Of a stretch of 64,000 nucleotides of DNA, positions 38,101-50,782 are shown one piece after another. Position numbers and translations under genes: made by a program. Each line of letters starts with the position of its first letter. Within the stretch, counting starts at the first letter, position 1. The notes under the pieces are model-generated. The model was not told the origin of the DNA and made no database searches. It was given only the letters and a program-made list of their open reading frames with translations. The stretch is from Trogon surrucura (Eukaryota; Chordata; Aves; Trogoniformes; Trogonidae): NCBI GenBank assembly GCA_020746105.1, contig CM036624.1, positions 26,744,084-26,808,083 on the forward strand, written 5' to 3'.

Positions 38101-38850
38101 AGATGCGCTGCCTTTTTGCATTCTTTATCAGCCTTGCCTGGGAGAAAGAACATTCTTTACTGCAGTCCAGTAGCTGTGAAAACACAATTGAGTATTCAGT
38201 AAGCATCTAACTAACATTATTTATGAAAAAATAATTCAAAGAATGTCTATAAGAGTATAGTGTTCAGTGGGAATACTAAGGGTCAGAAAGTTTGGGTTGT
38301 GTAAGTGCTTCTGCCATCTACTGTTTTACTCATGCCTTCTCTTTCTGTGTTAGGTTCCTGACATTTGCATGAGTATGTGGCGAATTATTCTGAAGATATA
38401 TGTTGTGACAGATTCATTATTACCATCAGTATTTGACTTAGATAGAAACACTGCAAACCAACTCTTTTGTCAGCTGAAGTATATTTTACACCTGCAAGCT
38501 GACTTTGCGATCCATCTCTTACTCTTCTACTGTTTGCAGAGAAAAGTGCTTTCTTCTAAAACACAATCAAATAGAGCATTGGTAAAAATATTATCTAATC
38601 TGTGCCTCTTTCTCTAAGGGAAGCATGGGTGAATTCATTTATCAGAGTATAGATAATGGTTTTCTGAGAACAGCATTTACATGGAAATTGTTAGCAGAAA
38701 AACCTTCCCCATATTCGTATAAAAACTCCATCCTCTGTAAGCTAAAAAGCTCCAGGGATGTCCCTTTCTCTCCAGAGAAAGTCATAAACTTGCCTGGGAT
38801 GTGATCATAACAGGTCTCCAGTCTTGTAACACATAGAACCCTGTTTTTGA
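35101..38850. other. Unique non-coding DNA with one long open frame
   Basis: The longest ATG-started open frame of the window (157 codons, 36,615-37,088, plus strand) lies here. Its start context is good (A at -3, G at +4) and a TTTTATAAG sequence lies about 140 bases upstream. It has no signal peptide, membrane segment or domain that I recognise, and a frame of this length is expected about once by chance in a window this size. It is therefore not called as a gene. The rest shows nothing recognisable. Confidence 0.45.
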
Positions 38851-39291
38851 GAAATATGAGCAGAGCCATGAGGATGATTGATGGATTTAGGAACCTGCTA
38901 TATGAAGAGACACTGAGAGCTGGAGCTGTTCAGCCTGGAGAAGAGGTAGTTCAGGGATATCTGACCAATGTGTATAGATACCTGATGGGAGGAAGTAAAG
39001 AAGATGTAGCTAAACTCTTCTCTGTGGAGTCCAGTGACAAGAGGTGATGGGCATGAACTGAAATAGTGGAAGTTCCATTCAAACATAAGAAATTTTTTTT
39101 TTTTCTGGGTAGGTGATCAAACACAGGAACAGGTTGCCCAGAGAGTGTTAGGAGTCTCCATCCTTGCACATATTCAAAATCGAACTGACCATGCCCTCAG
39201 CAACCTGCTCTGACTGACTCTGCTTTGGGCAGGCATTTGTACTAGGTGATCCCCCGAGGCCCCTGCCCACCTCAAATATTCTATGATCCAG
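38851..39291 (+). mobile_element. CR1 LINE 3' fragment (older copy)
   Basis: It contains the ORF2 C-terminus and 3' UTR of a CR1. The segment GCTGTTCAGCCTGGAGAAGA corresponds to 'LFSLEKRR'. CCAATGTGTATAGATACCTG gives TNVYRYL, and AGTAAAGAAGATGTAGCTAA gives SKEDVAK. GAACAGGTTGCCCAGAGAG and GTAGGTGATC-type landmarks follow, then TATTCTATGATCC at the end. The frame from 38,847 runs in CR1 frame, slips, returns, then stops at 39,047. A T12 run (39,093-39,104) interrupts it. Divergence is clearly higher than in the other CR1 copies, so this is an older insertion. Confidence 0.88.
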
Positions 39292-39537
39292 AAGCCAGAG
39301 CTTAACATGCGTTTTTCAAAACTTCCCAGAGATTTCCTTGGTGAGAAAAAAAAAGATTTATTGCAGATATAAACTTTTCTGGTGCTTGATGATCTTTATC
39401 CTGATCAGGTCCCCAGATTCATAACGATAAACCAAGAAAACACATTAATACCCTTTTCTTAGAGGTAATATATCTCCTAAAAGAACATTTATTAAATACT
39501 ACTAGGAGATACCAACCATGTTCAGTAAAAAGACACA
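39292..39537. other. Unique spacer between two LINE fragments
   Basis: Nothing recognised is present. Confidence 0.5.
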
Positions 39538-39590
39538 TAAAATCTAGATGAAGACAATGAAATTTGCTGATGATACATAAATAGATGTAT
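39538..39590 (+). mobile_element. Scrap of CR1/L3-type reverse transcriptase
   Basis: ATCTAGATGAAGACAATGAA followed by ATTTGCTGATGATACATAA reads like the 'DLDE...KFADDTK' segment around the catalytic aspartates of CR1/L3 reverse transcriptase. Only about 50 bases are recognisable. It lies 250 bases beyond a CR1 3' end but belongs to an upstream part of ORF2, so it would be a separate, older insertion. A chance match cannot be excluded. Confidence 0.35.
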
Positions 39591-42500
39591 AGGCTTTTTA
39601 ATATTAAATCGGGAAAAAATCCAGACTAAATTAATTCTTCCTTTGCTGGAAACTTATGAGCTGTCTTAAGAGAATCATTCAGAGATCTGCTGTGATCTGC
39701 TCAGAGGCACAGGATGGAAAGTTTCTTCTTCATTCCCACAAGGCAAGAAAGGATGAGAGTGAGAGAGACTGAAAGACAAGGTGTCAAAATCCCACAAAAT
39801 ATGCTATCACAAGAACGGGAGATAACTTAACAGTCTGAAACTTGACACCCTAATACGTCAGCTTCTATGGGATGTGTTACAGACTCAGCTTGCAGAAAGC
39901 TGTGTATCCTATTATTTTAAAACACTGCAGCAGTAGCAGCAAGGTTAATTCATCACATGTACATTAGGCATCAAAAGAGAGTGATGGTTCTGGGGAAATT
40001 ATTGTATTTCTCTAGAGTATTCAGAAAACAACGGACTGTTGGCTCAGTGGCCATGCTGTTTGCAAGACAATGCAGATTCTCTGGCAAGAACAGATAAAAG
40101 AGATCCCTTCTTCAGGAACTCAATCTTGGGTAACACCTAGTTACATCAGGTGGAGTCAATAAAAGCTAGTTTTGCCCTGACTTTGCAACATAATCTACGA
40201 ACTCCAGATAACGCTGCTTTACTTAAACTGAGCATCAGTGCAAGAATATTCTCCAACGCAGTATTGAAGTTTGACCCTGACTGTCTCCTTTGTACTGTGC
40301 CACCAGTGCCAAGAGAATCAAGAGCTATTTTAACAGGACAGCTGGAGATTTCTTTGATGTAGACAGTGCTATGCCGCCCACAGTCACTGGGAACATTTCA
40401 GGGTGGGCCCAAAAGAAAGGCTTTGGGTAGGTGCAGAGTGAACTGCGCTGGTATAGCACAGCAGGCTCAGAAGGATCTCTCCCGTGCAGCATACTTTAAA
40501 AATCCCCTAGCTTCTATGTGTGTTTTAGGGATCACCCTTATCTGAAGCAAGGATCTCAGGAAAAGTCAGCATGAAGCCCACGCTTCTCCTTCTTTGACCA
40601 TGTGCTTAATACATTATGGCTAGATCATTGTCACCCATTCACATGAGCTTTCTGTGCAGGTACTGCCCAAGATAATTAATCACAATATTAATTCCATCGT
40701 TAGAATGCCTGGAGTATCCCTGGTGTTTAAAGGGGTCATATACATCATTTGATAGCATGTTCAGATGAAGTAATACTTTTTTTCTTATTTTCTGGAGGTC
40801 AAACAGAAAAAATCCCTCATGATTGTTGTTTAATACAATGTATGATTGTACCTTAGCCACAGGAAACACTGGAAATAGTTAGTGGTAAAAATCTCCTCCT
40901 CCGAGCTTTTTTATTTCTGCTAAACTTTAAGACAGGGGCTCTGCTCTTTCTTTTTCAACAAATTGGTCCCATAAGACTATTGGGCAAAGGAGTTCGACCA
41001 GGATGATGTAATATGCAGGATGTTCACAGGCACGGGTTCAATATGACTACATTGTTCCTTATTTATAAACATGTCATTTTTTACTGGCACAGCTTCACAC
41101 ATTTTTGATGATGAGAGCTGCTCTCTCCTTGGCAAAGCAGCACAAATTCATTGCACCAACATCACAAGATTTCAATGACTAGAACCGTCTTTGCATGACT
41201 CAAAGCTCTTACTCAGAGATAGGGCAGATAGAAGAGATAAAGCACGGAAAAACTTTTCCTGAAATACAGGAAACTGCAAAAGATATGCATCTCCCATTTC
41301 TTTTTAATTCCATATTTTCTGTGGTGTGTTGTCTTATTTTGGAAAGAGTCGGAATTCTCTTGTGGGTTTGTCTCCGATCCCTTCAAATTATTTTGATGTA
41401 TACTTGTATGCTTAAAATTATTTCTCCTCCCTTTTATTGTGCTGTCATGTTAATGGATTCATGTGTCACTTTCTATTTTCATTACAATTTCTGTCAGGAA
41501 CATCAAAACCCCAAATGTCTTAGTAATTTGTAAATGACCACAATGTACTCTCTTTAGCCTGACCTTGTCATTATTGTATAACTTAATTGGCCAACTATTC
41601 CACTTCTCTTCCTTTTCATAGCCTTATTATAGTGGAAAATGAGAAGAGACTTGTCATTGACCAGTCAATCAAAAATACAACCATTTAGAGATGAAAATAA
41701 CAACCTCTCAATTAATTTCATAGAATTAACACTCATTATGATAAAAGTCTCCCGAGATAAAGATTGAGATCAGGACTAATAAGCAGACATTTAGCCATTC
41801 CTCTGACAAAGCCTGTAATAAAATTAGGAAATGGAACAGTTTAATTCAATCACAAAATTGCAGTTCCATTGTTTCTCCCTCAGACTTGAAGATATTTAAG
41901 AGAGTTCCATTTTTCTCTGTACAAAGAGTCAGAGTACATCTCATTTTGCCAGTTCTGTTGGCTGAAGTGTAGATCTGGCTGTAATTTTAAAAAATGTCTT
42001 TCCCAAGATACTTGATGACATTTTCACGTTTTGGACTACCTCTCTGATGGGAAGCATAATCATTTCACTATTACGTTGTTATTTCTTGCAATGGTTTTAG
42101 TTTTCCTCACACAGTTTGTCTTCAGATGGAGTAATTTTAAACTTGCCAAGGAATGGAAAGGCTTTTTTCTTTCAACCAGTGCCCATACAGTTTGCAACAA
42201 GATACTCTGTGTTCTATAATAACAGTAACAATAATATAAGAGAAATAAAATAAGTAATAGACATGACAGAAACCCATGCTCCAGAATTGGCCATAAATCA
42301 GCAAGATCTGGGGAGGAGGAAGCCACTGGGGAAGGCTGCTTTATTATTACTGTGGGAAAATCAGACATTAGTCATTTAGTACCTGATTTACGGTAACACA
42401 GGCTTCAGAATGAAAAACTGTTCAAAATAGAAGCTTTTTATTTCTGTGAAAAGGAGCACTGTTATCATAGAATCAGTGGTTAACACAAAAAAAGTATAGT

Positions 42501-45500
42501 CAGATATAGTTATGAATATTTGTTGGTCCAGTATCCTGGATGAATATTTAAGATGAAATAACCTGGTTCACAGTATAAAGATTGCATATCTAATTGAAAA
42601 GTAATGGTTAAAATCAATTAAATGTTATTACTTTTCAGTTAACTTTTTTCCCTAGTAACTTTAATCAAAACAGATTTCTCTCCTGCCTTGTAAAAAACTC
42701 CATCCAGAGATCTTTCCCAAGATATTCACTGACATGTCTCCTGCCTTTCTCTGGTCTTCCCAGGCTACCTCTGCAGAAAGCCACGAGCAAGTAGAGGAAA
42801 ATGGACACGCTACTGAAAAAAGTCAGTTGACTGTGCTGACTGCCTGATGGACACCAGATTAGAACCCGGGACAGGGAAACAGTGATCAGGTAGAAATTAC
42901 CTTTCTTCCCCCTTCTTTTTCATTTCAGGTCAAAGAGCACAGATTTGAAATGAGAGCGTGGCCTTTGGAAAATAAGCACCAAACCCTTTCTGTCATACAC
43001 CACGGTAGTTCAAGATTATTAGGTTGCACATTATTCTCTTTCTCACTCGAACAAATCAATTTGCTGCTTGACAAATAAGCACATAATGCAAAATGCCAAC
43101 TTACAGATTGGTATCATTAAAAAGAGAGCATGGTTTTATTGGCGAGGGACCATATTTTGCCTACATTGCAGATCTCAGGGCAGAAAGCTCTGTTTGTACA
43201 GGGTATGTGACCCGTTACATCTGGTACACAACAAAGAAACTACAGATATGGTCAAATAGGACTGAAATAAAAGTGTAGGTATTTGGATTGTCATGCCCAT
43301 AACACAAACAAAACTGTCTGATTCCTCACAGGCATGTCAGAACTGGGAATTGATTTGTTATAATAGACGCATAACAGCGGAATTGAAAAACTTTTTAGAT
43401 AGAAAGGGGTTTTAATATCTTGAAATGCAAAAGCTTCCAGTACTCTACATCTAGAAGTTTTAAATAATTAGCCAATTTTCATTTTAGTGCTGAGGACACA
43501 TGCAAAAGTTAGAATACAATTGATTAAACTTCTTAAGGTTGCATTCCAGAAATTTAACAATAATTTAATAGGAAGATAGGGATAAATCTGCTCTGTAGTA
43601 ATTTTAAAGATTGCAATCAAAGTCTGGGAGGAGAAGGATTAACTTAAGCTGTGTTTTGAGTGTTGTCTCTTCCATTGTAATGGTATAGTATGGTTCTAAT
43701 ATAGAAAATGCCTTCTACATTTAAATTATTTATGCTCTTTTTCATTAGAAAACCAAAAAGTCAATTTAAAAACTTGGTAAAATTTTTATGATAGTCAGAG
43801 CCCTACAATAGCTTTTACTCTGCATTCCAAGGTGACAACTTTTTCCTCATTGTTCTTTTTCTCAATAAAAGCAAATTTTAAAATTTACGTCTTTCAGGAG
43901 TGACGAGGCCCTGTAAACAAAAATAAGTATGCACAGCACTGTTCCAGGTTGGATGTCTGTCATTCAAATCACTGCCATGCCGCAAGCTACCCTGATACAA
44001 TCAGAAGGGAAAATGGAGTTAGTTAGATGAGTTTACAGGATGATGTCTGCATGAGTGACAGATGTTTGTGCTCTAGCAACATTATGTTTTATTATAGAAC
44101 AATTGCTTCTAATAGCTTTTACATTTACGTTCAATGTATTGCAAATTCACCTCCACACCATAAAAAAAATAAGAAATAAAACCAGAACAGGGAAATATTA
44201 CAACTTGGTTCCTCCCCTCCCCCAGATGAAAGCATTTTTTTCAATAGAAAGTAATTTGGGCAGCTGGTGAACTGTGGAGCTCACCAGTCTATGAGTTCTC
44301 AAACATACACAAACTGTGTCTTCATGGTTCAAGGAAGAACCGACATTACGCCCGAAAGGATTATCAATCACCGACTGCACGATATCATCTGTTGTAAATT
44401 GGGAGCCTGATTAATAACAGCGATTCAAGCATGGTCCTTGAAAATTGTGGTCTTTATTGACTAACTGGACTGGTGACTTTCTCTTTTCATGTTGTTTGCA
44501 CTCAATTTGTGCTGCTTTCAGTTACTGATACCGTATATTACTATTTCTGTTATGATTGTTTTCCACATTATATAAAGTCAGTAGTGAAGTGTCAGGTGAG
44601 GCAGGTAAATTTTTCATCAATTGTGTATAAGACTTGTTGCCCTACTTTTGATTTTCTTTCTCATTCATCAGCAATTGTACTGCACCTCTGTTTTATTTTC
44701 TTGTCACTGTGGGAATATATAGAAAAGAAGGGGAGTACCTAACACTACTGGTTAAAACAACATTTGAAGTTGTTTAACTTTTCAGAAATCCATATTTTTC
44801 CTAAAGTATGGAATCAATATTTTTTGGAAGAGGTTTGTGTTCATTTTTTTAAAAGAATAATTTCAGAAAGCTTTATTTACGTATTAGCATACACATATCA
44901 ATTATTTTTAACCCGACTCCTATCACATTGATAAATTCTCTTTGCGTCTCCTTCATCTTATTTCCTTAGTCTAGTCTTGGGAGCGTATAACCAAATTTCC
45001 CTCCTGACTGGCATGGATGAACTAGAGTTTGTGCCCACAGGATTCCCAACAACTGTCTTTCTCAAAACTGGCAGAGCTGACACCTTGCTCCTGAGGTAAC
45101 ACGTTCAAACTGTTTAATCTGTGAAGGAAGTCACACACCCTGCACAATGTGTAGTTACGAACCGCTCAAGCCCATTTGTTACATACTGAGCAACAGTAAA
45201 ACCATCCTGTAGGTACTTCACTTTCTAGATGAGCTTCACAATAATCCAACTGCAGAAACTTCATTTTTTGATGTGCTTCCCATCTTAAAAAGAGAGTATC
45301 AGTTGAGACTGCTAGCTGATACTATATTCACCACCACAATTTTTAAATTAGTAAATGTATCAGCAACACATTGCAGTGTAAAATAAACTCCAAACTAACC
45401 ACTCCACAAAAAAAAAAAACAAACCCACAACACAAAAAACCAACCCAAACTTCATCTATTTTAGGATCATAGTAATTAAATTCACATAAATTTTGGCAAG

Positions 45501-45652
45501 AAGACCTCATGAATTATGATCGGCACCAAACTCTTGAAAATCTTTAACAATCATGACCTTGAGGCAAGGTGTGTACGTCAAAAGAAATAAAGAAGATAGT
45601 GGAGAAGAAGCCAAAAGTCCATGTCATTTTTTGCTGGAAGGCTAATGATGAG
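39591..45652. other. Six kilobases of unique AT-rich DNA
   Basis: No gene or clear repeat was found. An A-rich tract with ACAAACCCAC units lies at about 45,408-45,450. A 15-base CR1-tail-like string near 42,466 is too short to call. Several stretches (for example 41,540-41,830) are rich in TAAT homeodomain-type cores, as in many conserved non-coding elements, but this cannot be told from base composition here. Confidence 0.5.
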
Positions 45653-46067
45653 TGTCCATGGATGGCTTTTATGAATATAAAATTGATGTAGTGGCAGAAA
45701 CAACTGTGATAAACTGACTGCAGCCCCCATTCCCTATCCCCCTGTGCTGCTCGAGAGGAAGAGGCGGAGAAAATTAGGAGCAGAGCTGAGCTTGGGAAGA
45801 AAGGGAGTTGGGGAGAAGGTGTTTTGAGATTTGGGTTTATTTCTCATTACCCTACTCTGATTTGATTGGTAACAAACTAACTTTATTTTTTCCTCCAAGT
45901 CCAGTCTCTTTTGTCTGTGACCATAACTGGGAAGTGATCCCTTTCTGTCCTTAGTCTCAACCCTCGAGCCTTATGTTATATTTTCTCCTGCTCACCCCAG
46001 AAAGAGTGGGGAAGTGAGCAAGCATCCATGTGGTGTTTTGTCGCTGGCTGGACTTGAAACCATGACA
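45653..46067 (+). mobile_element. Solo or partial ERVL-type LTR fossil
   Basis: From about 45,720 onward this follows the 3' part of a songbird ERVL LTR. Landmarks are CTGCAGCCCCCATTCCCTAT, GTGCTGCTCGAGAGG, AGCAGAGCTGAGCTTGGGAA, GGTGTTTTGAGATTTGGGTT, TATTTCTCATTACCCTACTC, TGATTGGTAACAAACTAACT, CTCGAGCCTTATGTTATATT, and an AAACCATGACA terminus at 46,067. The 5' limit is placed at a TGTCCATGG string (45,653) but is uncertain. No gag, pol or env remnant adjoins it in this window, so it is a solo LTR or LTR fragment. It looks old and inactive, and no matching target duplication was found. Confidence 0.75.
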
Positions 46068-46368
46068 AGTGTTTTCTTTGTGAGCAGGAAACCATTTGCA
46101 CTGGAAAAAGAGCAAAGTGAAACGCACACCAAGACACTTTATGAGGAGGAACATTCCTCAGGCTGAAATTGTTAAAGACATTCTCAAGAGTGGTACTTAA
46201 AAGAAGAGGAGGTGAGGCGCAGAAGCAGAAATGTTAAGAAACCTCAATAAGGGAGCAGGGACATCTCTAGGAAAATATAATTCACTGGAAACTATTCCCA
46301 GACGTGTGGTATTTTGAGCAAAGAGCTAAACTCTACAGTGAACCCTGTAGCATCAGTCATTTAGGATA
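46068..46368. other. Unique spacer
   Basis: Nothing recognised between the LTR fossil and the next palindromic relic. Confidence 0.45.
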
Positions 46369-46435
46369 TGATTCAGAGTCCCCTTGAAGTCAGCAGGAGA
46401 TTGCTGCTGCATTCAACAGGCTTTGCTTTGCACCC
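46369..46435. repeat. Diverged copy of the 29.5-kb palindromic MITE family
   Basis: TGATTCAGAGTCCCCTTGAA, then GTCAGCAGGAGATTGCTGCT and CATTCAACAGGCTTTGCTTT, keep the order of the ancient palindrome seen at 29,541-29,612: TGATCCAAAGCCCATTGAAG, TCAATGGGA, then the mirror image ending in GGGCTTTGGATC. Identity is modest. Confidence 0.48.
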
Positions 46436-49400
46436 TTGTGAAATGGAAAATTCAGAGTGTAACTTGTAGCCTAAGGTATGCAGTCAGGGGAGGAAAAGCA
46501 CTGCATGCAACAAATCAACCCGCAACCAGGCCAGCTGCCACAGAAGAAAGAAAAGATATAGCCAGAGTGACAGCAGGCGAAATATCAGGCATCTATGGAC
46601 GGACAAGCAGGTGGGCAACATCCAGGGAGAGTTACTGCCAACGGCTGCCCAAGGAACACCAGCCAACATCACAGACCTCCAGAAGTAGAGCAGCAGAGGC
46701 ACAGATAAATGAATAAATGAATGAACTTTAACGCAAGCAGCAACACGCTAGCTAGTATGTCAAGGGAGCTGGGGGCTACTCCAGCAAGATGAAGGTTGAG
46801 GATGACTAGACCCGCCCTGCTTCAGGTGGCATCCTGGGTAGTACGCTCAAGGCCAGGGTGTTTTAAATCCATAGCAGAGTGGCTACATGAAGCCACCTCT
46901 TCTACCTCTCTCCTGAAATGTTAGTGGTTAAGCTGGCACTGCACAGAAGTTCCCTGTGCTCTATTGCCATGTGGGTGCTCGTGTTTAACTCAAGGCTTGT
47001 ATCCTCAGGTCTAGAAGGTGGCTTGACTGGGCACGCTGCGGTAGGAGCTCAGCACAGCTCTTCTACTCTCGAGTTTATCCAGGGATGTCGCTCCCTCCCT
47101 GCCGCTCTTGCAGGAAGCCTGAACTCCCTGCTGGGCTCTCATCTCCTACCAATCCCACACTATCACCCTCAGAGGGCACCAATACTGGCTTTAGAGAGGA
47201 ATATAAAGCAGAGGGAGCTTTATTTGTTGCTGTGACAAAAAAAAAGCAAAACAAAACAAAACAAACAAAAAAAAACCCGCTATGTAGACAATACCAGCAA
47301 TATCATTAAAAAATACCAACAGAGACACATCTATTCACAGGTCTAGCTCATGGCAACAGGTTTAAATGGGACTGAAGTGACACCCCACCTGAATGCTCAG
47401 AGCTTTACTGAGGCACACATGGGCAGCTTTCATTTCCATTGCTATTTGTGCCATGTGGGGAACTATCGTTGCCCATATTTCTGTGCAGATCTAATTTATT
47501 TAGGACATACAGCAGGAAATATTCAGCTTGGCAATTCTAATATACAGTCCCCTGCAGTCCCCTACAGTCCCTGAGATTCATTTTTTTGTAACTGACTGGT
47601 GTTGCCCTCCTGCTGTATTAGCCTGATACTACCCTCCTGCTGCTCTGTCCACCTGCTTCAAATTTATTTCCAAAATGCATCACAACTCTAGGATCTTCTC
47701 CTACGTACGGGCACATATAACCATAAGTCACATGTTATTACAAGTTATGTTGTAGTACTTGTTTCTTTTCAAAACAAGAAGCAATTGCAAAATACACCAT
47801 GCAATTTTTTGAAGTATATCCCAAAGCAGACTAACATTCAGAACACCCAAAATGACTTCCTCTTCTCCCCCTCTGGAGAAGACTTGTAAATTTAACTGAG
47901 AATGATAACCTCCTTATAAAATATTTAAACCATCCAATAGAGTATAAGAGAGAATAATATCCCTGTTATAGAATTCCACTGAATGGTTTAAGCAATTTGT
48001 AGGCAGGAATTACATCTTTATTAAACCTTACACAGGAATTTCTATACAATCTTACTGGTTTCTGCCTTGTTAAATTGCATGCCACTCTTCAATATGAGAC
48101 TCTTAACAGCTCCAGCTGTGCAGATATCTTTTCAGAGATTACAGAAGTAAATTTGTTGCTACCTTTTCTTTTCTTCTTCCAACCTAAATTATTATATAGC
48201 ATTTATGGATTTGCTGAGAAAACAATTCCTCACTGTGTCAAAATGACCATTTTTCTTTGTAACACATCATGTGTACACAAATGATGGAGGAAAAGTTTCC
48301 TATTTTCAAATGTAATTGAATAAGCTCTTACTGGAAAATTAAGGATTTCTGGAGAGAATACAGCAGAACAGATGTCGCTTTCCCCAAATGAAAAACATGC
48401 ATCTGTTTCCCAGAAATCTAAACAACAACAGCAAAGCAGTCACAAAAACAAGTTGTGGTGGGGTTTTTTTTATTTTTTTTTTCCTACAGATGGTTCTTAT
48501 TTTTATACAAGTGGGGAAAAAAGCCACAGTGGAAGTTTCTAAATGAAGCAATGAAGTACATTCTTATCAATGAAATTTAAATGGTCTCCAGGATGAAATT
48601 TTGTTTTATACAAATCTGCCCAATTGTACCTGAAAACCGTACAAAAGCCTTCCTTAATAAAATGCTGCCTTTAGCCTCCCTGCTTCCATTTAGTCACAGT
48701 CTGATCTCCCTATCAATTCATTTTTTCCATTTCTGTTACCTGTGGATCATGTTGCTTCGCTCCTATAATGTGGATTTAGAATTTGCGGTCAGGAACTGAT
48801 ATGATCCAGAGCAAACCCTTTTGATTAGATATTTTTGTTCCATGCTCAGGGCTGACAGGAAGGATATGCTTTTTAATGTCATGAACAGCATTTCCTCCCA
48901 TCTCTGTAATCACGGTTTGCAGCCACTAAAAAGTGAATTGATAGAAGAGAGTTGCCCTGAGTATCAAAAATTCCCCATCCAGAACAGCAAAATATCTTCA
49001 TGTAATTAAGTATTAGGATTAATTTCCTAATCCTTGTATTTTTCACTTGCCCATTTGAGAGATGGCTCTCTAATTAAATTTTGCTTTGGTCACCATAATG
49101 AAAACAGTATCGTGGAGAAGTCCAGCCACAGTCAGTCTGTGTGGATAGCAGTGATAAGGCTGGGTAATTGCAGGATTAATAACTAGCCTTTTATTATGTC
49201 TGAAAGCAATGTAACAGTATATGGACTTTCCAAGCAACGTGAAAACACAGACACATTGTAAAATACTGCTATCCTGATCACTTTTTTTTTTTTTTTTTTG
49301 GTAAGCATGGGAACAATTGGACTACAAAAGTATGATTGCTCCTAGGTCATATTCTCCTCTAGGGTTTCCAAAAAGCAAGCAATGCTGCTCAGGAAGCTCC

Positions 49401-50782
49401 AGTAGCTCTGTGACAAAGTAGAACAAGTTTCAATAACCGCTGTTATTCCTCTTCATTTACAGTGCAGGCCACAGGGTAACTGTTTAATGTGGTAGCCAGT
49501 TCCCTGAACCTCTTGTACATTTGCTGAAACATGAAGCATTTCCCTAATACTTTGAAGTTCTTGAATAAGTACAGGATTTCAAAGTTAAAAAAAAATGTAG
49601 TGAAAATGTAGGGACCAACACTCTATTGAATAATCTAGCACTGGAGAAAGAGCCTCTGCACTGTAGCATCCTTCCTTTGTGGCTGGGACACTTCACCCTC
49701 AATTAAGTAAAGGTACCTTTTAATAGAGCTGTTCCCCTTCATGGCTAGAGAGTGGTTCTGAGAAAGCGGTAGGAGTTAGGAGCCAGGCAACCAGCATGCC
49801 AGCTAAGCTGCTAGGGATCTTAATTAATGTGCAGAACAGGACACAGGCTTGGACAGTTTATCCATGCCATCTGGATACAGTAGGGATGCAAGTGAAACTT
49901 GAACCTAATCTAATAGGTATGTAAGTTGCATGAAAGGAGCTGGTAAAAATCCCTACGTAAAACAATCTTGCATTAAACAGACAGCTGGCAGGTTGCTGCA
50001 GAATCCCCTTGCACCTCCACAGGATCCGTGGGGAATTTGGCACCGCACCCTGCCTCTGACAGCAGCCTCGCTCCCCACCTCTTCCTGGGTGCTGCTCCCA
50101 CAAAAGATTTGTTTTCACACCTTCTTCTGCAGAAAACATTACTTCATCCCCACTTTCCTCATGAAATCAGAGCTCTTCTCTCTCCTGCATGTGCTTTTCA
50201 GTGGCAATGCCACATATGTTGCCCAACCCAAAGAGCTTCATCATAATACATGCTCAAACACAAAGGCCCAAATGTAGTGGTTCTGTCAACCCACACAAGA
50301 CTACGCCAGATAGGATAATATCAGGATTTGCTTTAATCGCCCTGACGGGAAAAAAATATTTTTACCTAGGAAGTATTACTTTGGTAAACAGACCCAATTT
50401 GCATCGATGTAGCAAACTTACTAATTCACAGGAATTCTAAAAAAGTACATTTTGTAAAACTGTGAACTCACTTAAAAACATTGTTTGGCACTTTTTCTGA
50501 GTCACGTTAAGCTCATTCACCCTTTCACATCATCTTGTATTTCTTTCTCCTTGTCTCCCTGTGCAACCGTTCCTTGCACTAAGAGACTCTATATATCCTT
50601 CTCAGAGACCTTTAAGGTCAGTTTGAGAGAAATTATTACCATTGTTTTTCATTTAGCCTTCAAGTCATATTTTCACTCTTATCTCCTTTTAAGCATACTT
50701 TAGAGTATGAATTTCCAACATGAACATATATCTAACTCTGGCCAGATCCAGAAATTATGCCTGCCATGCAGTACCTGGATTT
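46436..50782. other. Unique non-coding DNA with low-complexity tracts
   Basis: It holds an AAAAC-type A-rich tract (47,236-47,276), three tandem CAGTCCCCT-like units (47,544-47,572), a T-rich tract (48,463-48,482) and T18 (49,282-49,299). Overlapping open frames at 46,384-47,235 and 49,858-50,277 occupy GC-richer patches but show no domain. A segment at about 49,010-49,210 with several TAAT cores could be a conserved non-coding element; this cannot be tested here. Confidence 0.5.

Noticed and set aside
38847-39047. 66-codon frame that looks protein-like
   Set aside because: It is the C-terminal ORF2 region of a decayed CR1 LINE, not a host gene.
41015-41055. GGGTTCAA string like a tRNA box B
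   Set aside because: No box A lies at tRNA spacing upstream.
42466-42481. ATCATAGAATCAGTGG string resembling a CR1 terminus
   Set aside because: About 15 bases only, with no flanking CR1 sequence.
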